Positions 36,084 through 46,579 of a stretch of DNA of 64,000 nt are shown here, in pieces. Location of the stretch: positions 397,256,439 to 397,320,438 of the forward strand of contig NC_081406.1 in NCBI RefSeq assembly GCF_030272615.1, read 5' to 3'. The stretch's first letter is position 1. Each line of letters begins with the position of its first letter. A program made the position numbers and the translations under genes. This DNA comes from Cryptomeria japonica (lineage: Eukaryota > Streptophyta > Pinopsida > Cupressales > Cupressaceae). Under the pieces are notes generated by a model. It was not told where the DNA came from, did no database searches, and worked only from the letters and a program-made list of their open reading frames with translations.

Positions 36084-36978
36084 TGTAAGGAAGTTAAGTA
36101 GCGGAAACAACTTTTTTACACTAACCTTGAGAGGAGGGTAATGCAAAACTTTTTCAGATCGTTACAATAGTTACAGAAAATAGAAATAGATATAATAGCA
36201 ATCATACCACAACACAATGATTTACGTGGGGAAAACCCTTTCGGGAGAAAAACCCCACCCTCCAAAAGAAGCTCAATATTTTATTCAGCAATCAAAAACA
36301 GATTACAACATACTTGCAGAGCAAGCTCTTCGTAGGAGTACCACTAATCAGAGATTCAGAGGCAACTCAATAGCCATAAGACTCTTACACACAACCTCTA
36401 TCTCACACACCTCATAAATAGGAGATACAATACAAGAAACCATCAAACGGTATTACAAAACCATGGGCTAAAACCACCCAATAAGGTGTAGCCGACCTTA
36501 TCTCCCTTCTAGACGCCCTATGACATGTTAAAGCACACATCAACATGTGTCGCTCCCCTTTACAGCTCATTTATGTATCCGATACAAATTATTTTTCCTA
36601 TTTCAGAAGTACAAACTTCCGGAGGCCATAACTTGAGAACCGGATGTCCGATTGACGAACCGTTTGAAGCGCCGGAAAGCTCGCGAAGTGCTCTATCACC
36701 TCGTAACCAGCTTCGCTGGTTACAGCCACTTTTCAGGGCGTTTCGGAGCCTCTAAAGTCCCCAAAATTAAGTTTAAATATTTTATTGCACCCCTCCAAGA
36801 TGAAAACATTAATATCTTCAAAACTAGCTGTGACCTTGCGACGCAACTTTACCGGAATGCTTATCTAGCCAACCAGAAGCTTCAGGGAGAGTTTCGCACC
36901 ATTTCGTGCTCAAATGAAAACTTACTATAAATAGTAACCTCGCATAAATGCAAGGTTGAGACACCATTTTTCCCAACA
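36084..36978 (-). repeat. Element D 3' LTR
   Basis: The partner of 41205-42098, about 97-98% identical by eye. ORFs inside it (for example 36525 and 36652) are also present in the other LTR and lack family motifs. Confidence 0.93.
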
Positions 36979-36990
36979 AATCTCCCACTT
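36979..36990 (-). other. Element D polypurine tract
   Basis: The minus strand reads AAGTGGGAGATT directly before the 3' LTR, the usual copia tract. Confidence 0.85.
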
Positions 36991-37034
36991 GTCGAACACC
37001 TTGCAGGAGCGGAAGGGAATGTCAACACAATGAA

Positions 37035-38465
37035 TCAATTGCTAGGGGCCATAAGGCCCATAGACTCTGAACACCATCTGAACTTCTCTGTGCTCATAGC
37101 CTTAGTTAAAGCATCTACAACATTCATCAAAGTTTCCACCTTAACCAGCTTCACCCTACCATCTTCAACCATATCTCTAACAAAATGATACTGAACATCA
37201 ATATGTTTGGTCCGGGCATGAAATGTCGGGTTCTTAGCTAGGCTAATTGCACTCTGACTGTCACAGTAAACTGTCACTGTACTTTGTTTTATTCCAATAT
37301 CCGAACACAGTCTCTTAAGCCAAATGGCCTCTTTACAAGCATGAGTAGCTGCCATATACTCTGCTTCAGTAGTGGATAAAGCAACCACAGCCTGTCGCTT
37401 ACTCATCCAACTAATTGCACCACCAAACAAAGTAAACACATAAGCACTGGTGGATCTTCTGCTATCAATATCACCTGCCCAATCTGAATCCACATAACCA
37501 TGGATATCAAGGGAAGTCATGTCTCCAACTGAATTACCATGATAACACAAAGAATACTCTGAAGTACCCTTCAAATATCTGAAGACTCTTTTGACTGCAT
37601 CCCAATGAACTCTACCAGGATTAGACATATATCTAGAAAGTACTCCCACTACTTGGGCAATGTCTGGTCTAGTACAGACCATAGCATACATCAAGCTTCC
37701 AACCACACTCTGGTAAGGCACTCTACTCATGTCTTCCATCTCCAATGGAGATGTAGGGCAATCTGAAATAGATAGTTTCATTCCAACTGTAAAAGGAACA
37801 CTCAATGGTCTACAATTCTGCATATTGAACCTCTGTAACACTGAATTCACATACTTACTCTGGCCTAACCATAGCTTTCTGTTCACCCTATCTCTTCTAA
37901 TTTCCATCCCAAGAATGTGCTTTGCTGCACCAAGATCTTTCATTTCAAATTTAGCAGCGAGCTGAGACTTCAGTTCTGAAATCATACCTTTCCCTTTACC
38001 AATGAATAACATATCATCAACATACAATGCAATGAATAAGAAATGATCACCATCAGATTTATAATAAACACAGTGATCTGATTTAGAACGTTCAAATCCC
38101 AAACTCAACACATATGTATCAAATTTCTGGTACCACATCCTAGGACTTTGTTTGAGGCCATACAAAGATTTCTTCAATTTATAGACCAAATTACTTTTGC
38201 CTTTCACCACATAGTGCTCCGGCTGTGTCATATAAATATCTTCCTCCAAATCACCATGAAGGAAAGCAGTTTTCACATCCATTTGCTCAACCTCTAAATC
38301 ATAAGCAGTAGCAATAGAAAGCAAAAATCTAATGGACGTCATTTTTGCAACAGGAGAAAATATCTCACCGTAATCAACACCCTCAACCTGAGAGTAGCCT
38401 TTTGCAACCAACCTTGCTTTATACTTCTCAATGCTTCCATCTGAACCAATCTTTTTCTTGAACAC
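37035..38465 (-). CDS. Element D reverse transcriptase and RNase H
   Basis: A 476-codon frame covering RT and RNase H of the copia polyprotein; it would copy the element's RNA into DNA within virus-like particles. RT shows the first catalytic Asp at residue 63 ([17 protein letters not shown]), [15 protein letters not shown] at 98-112 and YVDDMLF at 148-154. RNase H acidic residues are Asp326 ([10 protein letters not shown]), Glu367 (STTEAEY) and Asp402 (YCDSQSA). The protein ends in the usual C-terminal stretch before a stop at 37035. It is the same frame as the preceding segment: a TGA at 38487-38489 separates it from 38486 upstream. All key residues are present, so only that stop and one frameshift disable the polyprotein. 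Confidence 0.93.
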   Translation of the reverse strand: MFKKKIGSDGSIEKYKARLVAKGYSQVEGVDYGEIFSPVAKMTSIRFLLSIATAYDLEVEQMDVKTAFLHGDLEEDIYMTQPEHYVVKGKSNLVYKLKKSLYGLKQSPRMWYQKFDTYVLSLGFERSKSDHCVYYKSDGDHFLFIALYVDDMLFIGKGKGMISELKSQLAAKFEMKDLGAAKHILGMEIRRDRVNRKLWLGQSKYVNSVLQRFNMQNCRPLSVPFTVGMKLSISDCPTSPLEMEDMSRVPYQSVVGSLMYAMVCTRPDIAQVVGVLSRYMSNPGRVHWDAVKRVFRYLKGTSEYSLCYHGNSVGDMTSLDIHGYVDSDWAGDIDSRRSTSAYVFTLFGGAISWMSKRQAVVALSTTEAEYMAATHACKEAIWLKRLCSDIGIKQSTVTVYCDSQSAISLAKNPTFHARTKHIDVQYHFVRDMVEDGRVKLVKVETLMNVVDALTKAMSTEKFRWCSESMGLMAPSN

Positions 38466-38486
38466 CCATTTACAACCAACAGGTTT

Positions 38487-38858
38487 TCATCCTTTAGGCA
38501 ATGGTACAAGATCCCATGTATCATTCTTTTTCAAAGCTGCCATTTCTTCCTCTATAGCAATCTTCCAGGATTCTGCATCATTCATACCTAATGCCTCTTC
38601 TACAGATTTCAGTTCATCCACACTATTATTCAGAGTAAAAATACATCTCCAATCATTAGGTGAATACCTTTCAGGTGGTTGTCTATGTCTTGTAGACCTT
38701 CGAACAAGCTGAGTTGGAGGTTCTTCCTCCTCTTCTGAAGATTCAGAGCTAGACGAGCTCTCCTCAACTTCTTGCCTATCTAGGGGTCTTGATTCAACTC
38801 TTTCAAGTGTAGAAGGAAGTTGAATCACATCTTCTTTTTTAGTTTGTTCTGGCTGCAA
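38487..38858 (-). CDS. Element D integrase C-terminus and RT lead-in (frameshifted segment)
   Basis: A segment between integrase and RT in the frame of the RT ORF. It is Glu/Ser-rich (SSSSSESSEEEEE), then carries RSTRHRQPPERYSP and a WKIAIEEEMAALKKNDTWDLVPLPKG lead-in typical of copia RT. A single-base deletion near 38880 separates it from the gag-integrase frame, and a TGA at 38487-38489 separates it from RT. Confidence 0.85.
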   Translation of the reverse strand: MQPEQTKKEDVIQLPSTLERVESRPLDRQEVEESSSSSESSEEEEEPPTQLVRRSTRHRQPPERYSPNDWRCIFTLNNSVDELKSVEEALGMNDAESWKIAIEEEMAALKKNDTWDLVPLPKG

Positions 38859-41080
38859 TGTAACAGAAGGAGACTTAATTTCTCAAAAATAACACTTCTA
38901 CTGTGAATTACCTTTTGTGCAACAGTGTCCCAAAGCTTGTATCCTTTCACACCATAACTATACCCGATGAAGATACATTTCACAGCCTTGTTCTCCAACT
39001 TTGTTCGCTTCTCCTTTGGCACATGTGCATATGCCTCGCAACCAAAAACTCTAAGATGTCTCAATGAAGGCTTGTGACCTGACCATGCTTCCATAGGCAT
39101 TTTATCAACAAGAGCTGATGTAGGAGACTTGTTAATCAGGTAGCAAGCAGTGGCAACAGCTTCAGCCCAAAACTTTTGTTCGAGACCAGCACCACTCAAC
39201 ATACTCCTAGCCTTCTCCATCAGTGTCCTATTCATTCTTTCTGCAACTCCATTCTGCTGTGGAGAATACGGAGTTGTCTTCTGCCTGTTAATTCCACAGT
39301 CTTTACAGAATCTATCAGAATCATTAGAGAAAAACTCACCGCCATTATCAGTTCTCAAACATTTTATTTTCTTTCCAGTCTGCAACTCAACCATTGCTTT
39401 AAATTCTTTAAAACGACTAAAAACTTCAGATTTGCTCTTTAGAAAATAAACCCATGTCCTTCTACTAAAATCATCAATAAATGAAACATAATATGTGGAT
39501 TTTCCAATCGAAGAGACATCTACTGGACCAAACACATCAGAATGGATAAGATCCAAAACACCACAAGTTTTATGAGAACTAGAGTAAAACTGAACGCGGT
39601 TTTGTTTTCCATAAATGCAATGCTCACAGAAATCAAAGTCAAGATTACAATCATTCAAACCTTCAACAAGGTTTTTATTTTTCAAGGTCCTTAGACCCTT
39701 TTCTCCAATGTGGCCAAGTCTCTGGTGCCATAACATAGTCTTCTCTACAGGTAACTTTTCTTCAGATGAAAGAGCACCCTTAGGTACCCAAAAACCATTT
39801 CCATCTGCTGAAGGTGAAACCTTCAAATCTTCTAGTGAAGTATCCGCAGATTTACTTTTTACAGAAGTGCTATTACACTCAACAGTGTATGCTTCAAGCT
39901 TATACAAAGTGCCAAACCTGACACCTCTAGCAACTACCATAGCACCCTTAATCATCTTACATCCTGCTTCAGAAAAGACTACCTGCACACCCGCATCTAT
40001 CAGTTTGCTCACAGATAACAAGTTTCGTTTTAATCCAGGGATATGCAGCACACCATTAATCCTTTTTATTCTACCATCAGAAAACCTGATTCTAACTTTA
40101 CCTCGACCAACAATGTCTAGATGTGAATCATCACCCAAGTACACCTTACCTCCATTAAATCCTTCATATTCAGAAAACCAATCTCTATTGGAAGTCATAT
40201 GAAAAGATGCACCTGAGTCAATTAGCCAGGCATCATTACCTGCATGAGTCGCCAAAGCCACAATAAACGCATCGCCATCTTCCTTGTCAGACTCAGAATC
40301 AGAATCGAACTTTTTCTTTTTCTTCTTCTTCTTTTCTTCTTTGCAGTCCTTACGGATGTGACCCGGTTTACCGCAGTTCCAGCAAATGACTTTGGACTTT
40401 CCAGGAGATTTCGATCTCCCTTTGGATTTGGACTTGTCGCGCTTCTCATTCTTCTTGCCTTTCTCCTTAGGTCTTCCACGAATGGTTAGGGCTTCCTTTG
40501 AACTGATGGATACCTTCCTTCGCATCTCTTCACCGAGTAGGGCACCCACCACGTCTTCAGATTTCAAAACAATAGAAGTACTACCGATAGCCATAACAAG
40601 AGAATCCCACGAATCAGGCAAAGAACAAAGCAAGATCTGACATTTCTCCTCCTCGTCCATCTTAACACCGACGAATACTAATTGAGCCACCAACATATTG
40701 AATGCTTCCAGGTGGTCTGCAATTCGTCCACCCTCTTCCATCTTCAAGGAATACAATTTCTTTCTTAAGAAAATTTGATTTAATAAAGATTTCACTTGAT
40801 ACATCTCACCAAGCTTAATCCATAGCTTCTTTGCAGAGTTCTCTTCATGGACATTGATTAGAACAGAGTCTGCCAGGCATAGTCTGATTAGACCCTTGGC
40901 TTTTCGGTCCATAACATCATACTGAGCTGCCGCAGTAGGATCTGAGGGCCTTTGGACATTCGCATCAACAGCATCCCAAATATCTCGATCTATTAGCAGA
41001 TCTTCCATCTTCAGCTTCCACATCTCAAAATTACTTCCATTAAATTTCTCCACCTCTATTCTCCCTGACGAATTCGCCAT
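38825..41080 (-). CDS. Element D gag, protease and integrase
   Basis: The start is the ATG at 41080 (MANSSGRIEVEKFNG), 110 bases from the primer-binding site. Residues 1-200 are a UBN2-type gag (FNGSNFEMWKLKMEDLL, LRKKLYSLKMEEGG). A CCHC zinc knuckle lies at 233-246 (CWNCGKPGHIRKDC), followed by a Lys run. Protease has DSG at 288-290. The integrase zinc finger uses His452, His457, Cys485 and Cys488, and the catalytic triad is Asp515, Asp578 and Glu614 with 35 residues between the last two. After about residue 737 the frame is wrong because of a one-base deletion near 38880, so the last residues are not native. Confidence 0.94.
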   Translation of the reverse strand: MANSSGRIEVEKFNGSNFEMWKLKMEDLLIDRDIWDAVDANVQRPSDPTAAAQYDVMDRKAKGLIRLCLADSVLINVHEENSAKKLWIKLGEMYQVKSLLNQIFLRKKLYSLKMEEGGRIADHLEAFNMLVAQLVFVGVKMDEEEKCQILLCSLPDSWDSLVMAIGSTSIVLKSEDVVGALLGEEMRRKVSISSKEALTIRGRPKEKGKKNEKRDKSKSKGRSKSPGKSKVICWNCGKPGHIRKDCKEEKKKKKKKKFDSDSESDKEDGDAFIVALATHAGNDAWLIDSGASFHMTSNRDWFSEYEGFNGGKVYLGDDSHLDIVGRGKVRIRFSDGRIKRINGVLHIPGLKRNLLSVSKLIDAGVQVVFSEAGCKMIKGAMVVARGVRFGTLYKLEAYTVECNSTSVKSKSADTSLEDLKVSPSADGNGFWVPKGALSSEEKLPVEKTMLWHQRLGHIGEKGLRTLKNKNLVEGLNDCNLDFDFCEHCIYGKQNRVQFYSSSHKTCGVLDLIHSDVFGPVDVSSIGKSTYYVSFIDDFSRRTWVYFLKSKSEVFSRFKEFKAMVELQTGKKIKCLRTDNGGEFFSNDSDRFCKDCGINRQKTTPYSPQQNGVAERMNRTLMEKARSMLSGAGLEQKFWAEAVATACYLINKSPTSALVDKMPMEAWSGHKPSLRHLRVFGCEAYAHVPKEKRTKLENKAVKCIFIGYSYGVKGYKLWDTVAQKVIHSRSVIFEKLSLLLLHCSQNKLKKKM

Positions 41081-41189
41081 CTGAATATTCCTGCAACAAG
41101 ATCAAAAAGTGTCTTCTGCACAAGCTCCCACTCAAATCTGGATTAGTTCAAAAAACCCAACTGCCCACAATTGAAACCAAAGGTGATCA

Positions 41190-41202
41190 GGCTCTAATAC
41201 CA
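41190..41202 (-). other. Element D primer-binding site
   Basis: The minus strand reads TGGTATTAGAGCC two bases after the 5' LTR, one mismatch from the initiator Met tRNA site found in J. Confidence 0.88.
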
Positions 41203-41204
41203 CT

Positions 41205-42098
41205 TGTAAGGAAGTTAAGTAGCGGAAACAACTTCCTACACTAACCTTGAGAGGAGGGTAATGCAAAACTTTTTCAGATCATTACAACAGTTACAGAAAA
41301 TAGAAATAGATATAATAGCAATCATACCACAACACAATGATTTACGTGGGGAAAACCCTTTCGGGAGAAAAACCCCACCCTCCAAAAGCAGCTCAATATT
41401 TTATTCAGCAATCAAAAACAGATTACAACATACTTGCAGAGCAAGCTCTTCGTAGGAGTACCACTAATTAGAGATTCAGAGGCAACTCAATAGTCATAAG
41501 ACTCTTACACACAAGCTCTATCTCACACACCTCATAAATAGGAGATACAATACAAGAAACCGTCAAACGGTATTACAAAACCATGGGCTAAAACCACCCA
41601 ATAAGGTGTAGCCGACCTTATCTCCCTTCTAGATGCCCTATGACATGCTAAAGCACACATCAACATATGTCGCTCCCCTTTATAGCTCATTTATGTATCC
41701 GATACAAATTATTTTTCCTATTTCAGGAGTACAAACTTCCGGAGGCCATAACTTGAGAACCGGGTGTCTGATTGACGAACCGTTTGAAGCGTCGGAAAGC
41801 TCGCGAAGTGCTCTATCACCTCGTAACCAGCTTCGCTGGTTACGGCCACTTTTCAGGGCATTTTGGAGCCTCTAAAGTCCCCAAAATTAAGTTTAAATAT
41901 TTTATTGCACCCCTCCAAGATGAAAACATTAATATCTTCAAAACTAGCTGTGACCTTGCGACGCAACTTTACCGGAATGCTTATCTAGCCAACCAGAAGC
42001 TTCAGGGAGAGTTTCACACCATTTCGTGCTCAAATGAAAACTTACTATAAATAGTAACCTCACATAAATGCAAGGTTGAGACACCATTTTTCCCAACA
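41205..42098 (-). repeat. Element D 5' LTR
   Basis: The partner of 36084-36978. Its right end abuts CCCAA (42099-42103), the intact target-site copy. Confidence 0.93.
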
Positions 42099-42630
42099 CC
42101 CAAGGCTAGGGGTGAGTTGGCATGAATCAACGGTTGAGATTGATCTGAAGATATCAATGGTTAAATTGGAGGAGGTTGGTAAAGGGGGTTGGATTAAAGG
42201 GAACACTTAGTGACAAGTGTCACAAAGGTTCTAGAAGATGTTGGATGAAAGGGGACATGGTGGTAGGTAGAATGGGTTAGGTTTAGGAATGGTTAGGTTT
42301 AGGAGTGGTAGAAGTTAGGAGAATTTGAATTTAAAAATTCAAATAATAGGAAAAGGATAATTAATCTCAACAATTCATGATTTGATTTGTTTTAATTAAT
42401 TAGGATTAGAAGAAATGATTTTGATGGGGGGAATTAATTAATTTGAATTAATTAATTAAAGGGGTGAAATGAAATGAACCTATTTAATAAATCCTTAGAT
42501 TTATTAATAAGTAGATGAATGAGAGATTTAATCAAATTGCTTAGTGAATTCAATTAAATTGGGAAGGAGAGCTTAATTAAATAATTGCTTATTTAATTAA
42601 TTATCTTCAGACCATTTTTAGGTGTATACA
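42099..42630 (-). repeat. Element C 5' LTR, right part
   Basis: Begins with D's right target-site copy CCCAA and continues in register with 22879-23409, ending GGTGTATACA at 42630. It is followed by the ATAAT duplication (42631-42635). Confidence 0.88.
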
Positions 42631-43919
42631 ATAATACCTCTACCTTTGATCATACATGCCTTGTCATCTCCAAATCTAACTTGACCGCCATTGTATTCTT
42701 GCAAGGACAAAAATTTCCTTTTATCTCCAGTCATATGATATGAGCATCCACTATCAATTACCCATTCATCCTTATCTTTGACTTTTGCTGCCGGGGCCTT
42801 TTCTTCATTTTTGATAGTCGGTTCCGGTTCATCTTCCTTCAAAGCATATAGCACCCATTCTTTTCTATTGCCAGATCCACTAGGAGAGTCTTCTACTGGT
42901 TCATCTCCAGAGTCATCAGTTACTCCTTCCTCATCTGCTATGTAGCAATGTTTACTTTTCTTGAATCTATATCTATTCTGGTTAGGCTTAAAATATTTCT
43001 TAACTCTTTCCTCAAACCTTGCATTCCTTTCAGGACATCTAGATGCAAAATGACCAATCTTATTACATGCAAAACATTTCAAAGGTTCTTTTCCTTCATA
43101 CTTACTTCTAGTTGGTCCTTTAGGTACTCTTCTAGAAACTAAGGCTTCAAGTTGCTCAAGTTCTTCATCTTATTTCCTCATGTCTTCTAATTATTTTGCG
43201 TATGGGGATTTCCAATCACTTTTTCCAGTAGATGATGATGATGATGCATGAAAAGAAAGTTTAGACTTTACAGCTCCAGAAGATCCAAATTCTTCAAGCT
43301 CAAAAGTAGATAATTTCCCAATCAGAATGTCTTTGTTAACTGAAGTGTTTGCCATTGTTCTTAACTCATTAATTGCAGTTGTCTTCATCTTGTAAGCCGA
43401 TGGAAGGGCTCTCAAGAATTTGGAAACTATTTTATCCTCACTTAGAAATCCTCCACAACATTGAATTCCCATAACAATCTCATTTACTCTTTCCATAAAT
43501 ACAATAATTATCTCATTACCTTCCATTTTCAAGTTTTCATATCTTACCCGGTAACCATCAAGTGTAGCAATTTTGACAGCAGGGTCACCTTCATTCACAA
43601 TTTGAAATTTGTCCCACATAACCTTTTCTGATGATTTATCAGTCAATCCTATGATCTGTTGATCAGTAAGTGCACATAAGAGGGCTTCTCTAGCTCTGCA
43701 ATCATTTTCAATATTCTTATCCAAGTCTGTAGGAGCAAGATTGTCATATGCCGGATCATAAGGTGTGTATCCTTTCTCAGTGATCTCCCAAATATCCTTT
43801 CCAAGACATCTAAGATGAGTCTCCATTCAAATTTTCCATATCCCATAGTTTGTTCCATCAAGCTTAGGGATTTCTCTTCTGAAAATAGTTGTCAGTGGAT
43901 TAGAAGTGTTAGTAGCCAT
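42631..43919 (-). pseudogene. Element B gag and protease
   Basis: The start chosen is the ATG at 43919 (MATNTSNPLTTIFRR), about 60 bases from the 5' LTR. A TGA at 43827-43829 interrupts the gag early. The UBN2-type gag then reads CLGKDIWEITEKGYT, REALLCALTDQQI and KIVSKFLRALPSAYKMK. Stops follow at 43191-43193 and 26 bases later. In the same frame a complete CCHC zinc knuckle (CFACNKIGHFASRC) and a protease with VIDSGCSYHMTGD are seen. The frame is cut by C at 42630 and resumes at 22412. Confidence 0.86.
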
Positions 43920-43959
43920 AGGATCTACCTCAAGCGGTTAAGCTTCTGCAAAAGTGGAC

Positions 43960-43977
43960 CAAAGCTTTGATACCAAT
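43960..43977 (-). other. Element B primer-binding site
   Basis: The minus strand reads ATTGGTATCAAAGC directly after the LTR, close to the initiator Met tRNA complement. Confidence 0.78.
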
Positions 43978-45247
43978 TGTTAGGATAATCGGTGAACAAC
44001 TAAGAGTGGGGGGTGAATAATTTTTTAATAGTTATAACATTTAATCCACAATACAACCTTAAACCGAAGTACATAAACATTCAAATATCGGTAAAGAAAA
44101 AACAGATGTCAGTAGACACAGATACCAATAAACAATGTAACTCAACAATTAAATAGATAATCAATTCAAAGAAACCATACCAGATAACACCATAATTTGT
44201 ATATGGAAAACCCTAAAAAGGAAAAACCATGGTGGGAAGCCTACCCACAGTCAAATGATACTTCTGCAAAAAGTGTGTGATACAATGAGGGTCCTACACA
44301 TGTAGGAAGGCACACTGCCTAGAGTATACTGCTCATTACAAAAGAGTCTCACTGACTACAGAGGTTAAAACTGCCTCGAGATAAATGGACAACAATCCAA
44401 TAAAGTGAACTCCCAAAGATAGCATCTACCATGCCTGATTATAGTCCCGGTTAAGCTCCATACTAGAGGCCTTTGACCTCTTCCTTAATCCCAATTCGAT
44501 CACCTATGATAATTCAAGTCTCCTTTTCATATGATATTGCATTCCAAGACCATGATATATAATCCCATGATCTACAATGAGATCTTACATCATTTTATAC
44601 AAACCCTAAGACCTAAAACAATTGGGTCGGTCACCTAAAAGATATTACAATAAGATCATTACATAATTCCATAATACATATTCCATATCAGCTTAAGACC
44701 AAAACAACAATAACAAATCCACAAATCCTCCTGAAACATCCTGGTAATATGTAGAGTACATGTTAGAATGATATCGGTCTATAACCTAGATAAGCACCAA
44801 ACCTATTCTGGGTCCACCATGCCAAAGAAATGTCTTCAAGCAGTTGAAGCACAATCAAAGAACATCTTCAATATCCTAAAATCCATCTAGAAGTCACACC
44901 AACACCACTTATGCATCTTGTCATGATTTCTCAGTGAAAGCTCTACCGGTAAATCCTTAAACCAATGTTGGTAAGGGTTTACCATAGTGTATGATAGAAT
45001 CTGAATACTAAGCCAATACTAATAGACCAAACACATGCTCATGGAGCATATAACACATGAAATAAAACATACTTCATTGATCCAAATATGCCAGAAGTGA
45101 CCAATAGATAGTCTCTTCTGTCGGTAACACTAGATCTTCTACCAATAGCCAAAACCTATCTGCCAATAACGAATCATAATAGCTAGTGTTGAAATCAATG
45201 ACAAAACATCAATGCAACACATAATAAATTCATCCATAATGCCAACA
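43978..45247 (-). repeat. Element B 5' LTR
   Basis: A 1270-bp repeat starting TGTTAGGATAATC and ending TGCCAACA on the plus strand, homologous to 17908-19168. The GTTTT duplication follows at 45248-45252. Confidence 0.88.
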
Positions 45248-45252
45248 GTTTT

Positions 45253-45442
45253 GAGGTGTTTTGCTAAAATTGAATTTTGGGATTTATTCATTAGGTAGGT
45301 TGCTTGTATTTTGAAAAATTTAGATGTTTGGGTAGTACTATTGAGGTCAGTTGGGACACAAATGCATAATAATGGGGAGTCTAAGCCTGTGTGACAACCT
45401 TACACAGGAAGATCATTTCATTTTTCCTTTTAGGTGCTAACA
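45253..45442. repeat. E right part
   Basis: Non-coding. It ends GGTGCTAACA, followed by the TGTAG duplication and the resumption of A's coding sequence at 45443. Confidence 0.7.
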
Positions 45443-46212
45443 TGTAGAAGGTCTAAAGCATAATATTTTGAGTGTTGGACAAATGTTTGACAAGGGATAG
45501 GATTTACAATTCAAGAATGACAAGTGTAGAATCTTAAGTGGCTCTACAATTGAGATTGCATTGGGGAAAAAGAATAAAGGTAATATATTTCACTTGAATG
45601 TTGGTGGTAAAAAAATTTTGATTGCTCAGATTGCTAAAAGTTTGTTATGGCATAGGAGGATGTGTCATGTGAATTTTGATTGCATGGTTAAGATAATTTC
45701 TAGTCAAGCAATGAGAGATATTCCTAAGTTGGTAAAGCCTACTAATTCGGTATGTAAGGAATGTTAGTTAGGGAAGTAGACAAGAGTTAATTTTAAAAGA
45801 AAATAATATTGTTCTAATGGAATATTAGATCTTGTGCATACTGATCTGTGTGGTCCTTCTAAAGTAAGAATCTTGTAGGGAGACATGTATTTCATGTTGC
45901 CAATTGATGACTATTCAAGGATGTGGGTTACTTTCTTAAGGGAGAAGTCTGAAGCCTTGGAGAAGTTCAATATTTTCAAAGCCATGGTTGAGACCTAGAC
46001 AGGATTGAAGCTAAAAGGTCTGAGATCAGACAAAGGTGGTGAATTCACTTCCAGTGAGTTCAATGCATTTTGTGAAGAGGATGGAGTGAAGAGACAACTA
46101 TATGCACCTAGAACTCCTCAATAGAATGGTGTTGTGGAGAGGAAGAATAGAACAATTCAGGAAGCTAATAGAACCATGATGTTGGAAGGAAATGTTCTTT
46201 ATATCTATTAAA
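45443..46212 (+). pseudogene. Element A integrase, truncated
   Basis: From 45443 the sequence reads the strand leading to GLKHNILSVGQMFDKG, then the frame at 45561-45767 with the integrase zinc finger (HRRMCHVNF and VCKEC). The core has Asp (VHTDLCGPSK), Asp (LRSDKGGEF) and Glu (NGVVERKNRT), but at least four stops interrupt it. Coding resemblance stops near 46212 with the integrase core unfinished. RT and RNase H are missing. Confidence 0.8.
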
Positions 46213-46579
46213 GAGAAGCTAGGGGCTATTTCCCCTCCTGATAAGAACTAAGATGCATAGATTTGCATCAGTTCATTGGATTTCATAGTCATATCTTGTG
46301 ATCTAGATTGATGAGTGGTGGCTACTACTCAGGTGGAGTAGTCAGTGTTGTGATTCAAATGTTTAGATTTATGAGATTTTGTGGTGCAAATATGTGCCTT
46401 TACCATTGATGTCAAAGGGGAAGAGATTCATGTTAAAAACTGTATATTAACTTCAGGAGGAGAGATTATCTGAAAGGGGGAGAGAAAATTTGTAATAAGT
46501 TATCTAAGAGAGTTGTTGATTTATTTGTCATTGATTGAATTACGCATCATATGTTGCCATCAATGTCAAAGGGGGAGAT
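46213..46579 (+). other. Element A 3' internal end with repeated polypurine tracts
   Basis: Non-coding. Purine tracts of the form CAAAGGGGAAGAG (about 46413-46425), GAAAGGGGGAGAG (46473-46485) and AAAGGGGGAGAT (46568-46579, next to the LTR) are repeated as in Sireviruses. GATGTCAAAGGGG and AATGTCAAAGGGGG share the same lead-in. Confidence 0.75.

Larger units (their letters stand above)
36084..42098 (-). mobile_element. Element D: nearly intact Ty1/copia retrotransposon
   Basis: D is 6015 bp with LTRs of 895 bp (36084-36978) and 894 bp (41205-42098), both starting TGTAAGGAAG and ending CCCAACA. It has a primer-binding site at 41190-41202 and a polypurine tract at 36979-36990. The gag-pol frame from 41080 to 37035 has only one frameshift and one stop. 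The LTRs differ at about 20 positions, mostly C/T and G/A changes, so it is the youngest element here. CCTAA and CCCAA flank it and differ by one C-to-T change from the uninterrupted sequence at 22879. Confidence 0.95.
22418..42630 (-). mobile_element. Element C: Tat-type gypsy element, deleted for gag and RT, hosting D and F
   Basis: LTRs run at 22418-23409 and 35618-42630, the second split by D. On the minus strand the order is 5' LTR, primer-binding site (35598-35617), a leader with TCGTACGA repeats, F, protease ORF (26908-28766), half of RNase H, integrase (25154-26767), a non-coding 3' region with minisatellite, polypurine tract and 3' LTR. No gag and no RT are present. It belongs to the same family as G. 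The LTRs differ at about 6% over the first 285 bases by eye. An exact ATAAT duplication flanks it. Confidence 0.9.
17908..45247 (-). mobile_element. Element B: Sirevirus-type copia element, full length but decayed, hosting C
   Basis: B has LTRs at 17908-19168 and 43978-45247, a primer-binding site, gag and protease at 42631-43919, then after insertion C the rest of protease, integrase, RT and RNase H down to about 19500. Before the 3' LTR are five CCCCCTTT/CCCCCTAT-type tracts, the repeated polypurine tracts known from Sireviruses. The LTRs differ at about one position in eight over the part compared. The left LTR starts TA instead of TG. An exact GTTTT duplication flanks the element. Confidence 0.9.
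15819..45442. mobile_element. Element E: probable 2.3-kb solo LTR split by B
   Basis: E begins TGTTGGAGCTC, ends GGTGCTAACA and is flanked by an exact 5-bp duplication (TGTAG). Without B its length is about 2.28 kb (15819-17907 plus 45253-45442). No primer-binding site, polypurine tract, internal direct repeat or coding sequence was found. The TG..CA ends and 5-bp duplication fit LTR-retrotransposon integration followed by LTR-LTR recombination. A non-autonomous element without coding capacity is the alternative. Strand is not determined. Confidence 0.65.

Noticed and set aside
39615-40202. 195-codon plus-strand ORF
   Set aside because: It lies antisense within D's well-supported gag-protease-integrase frame and is a shadow of it.
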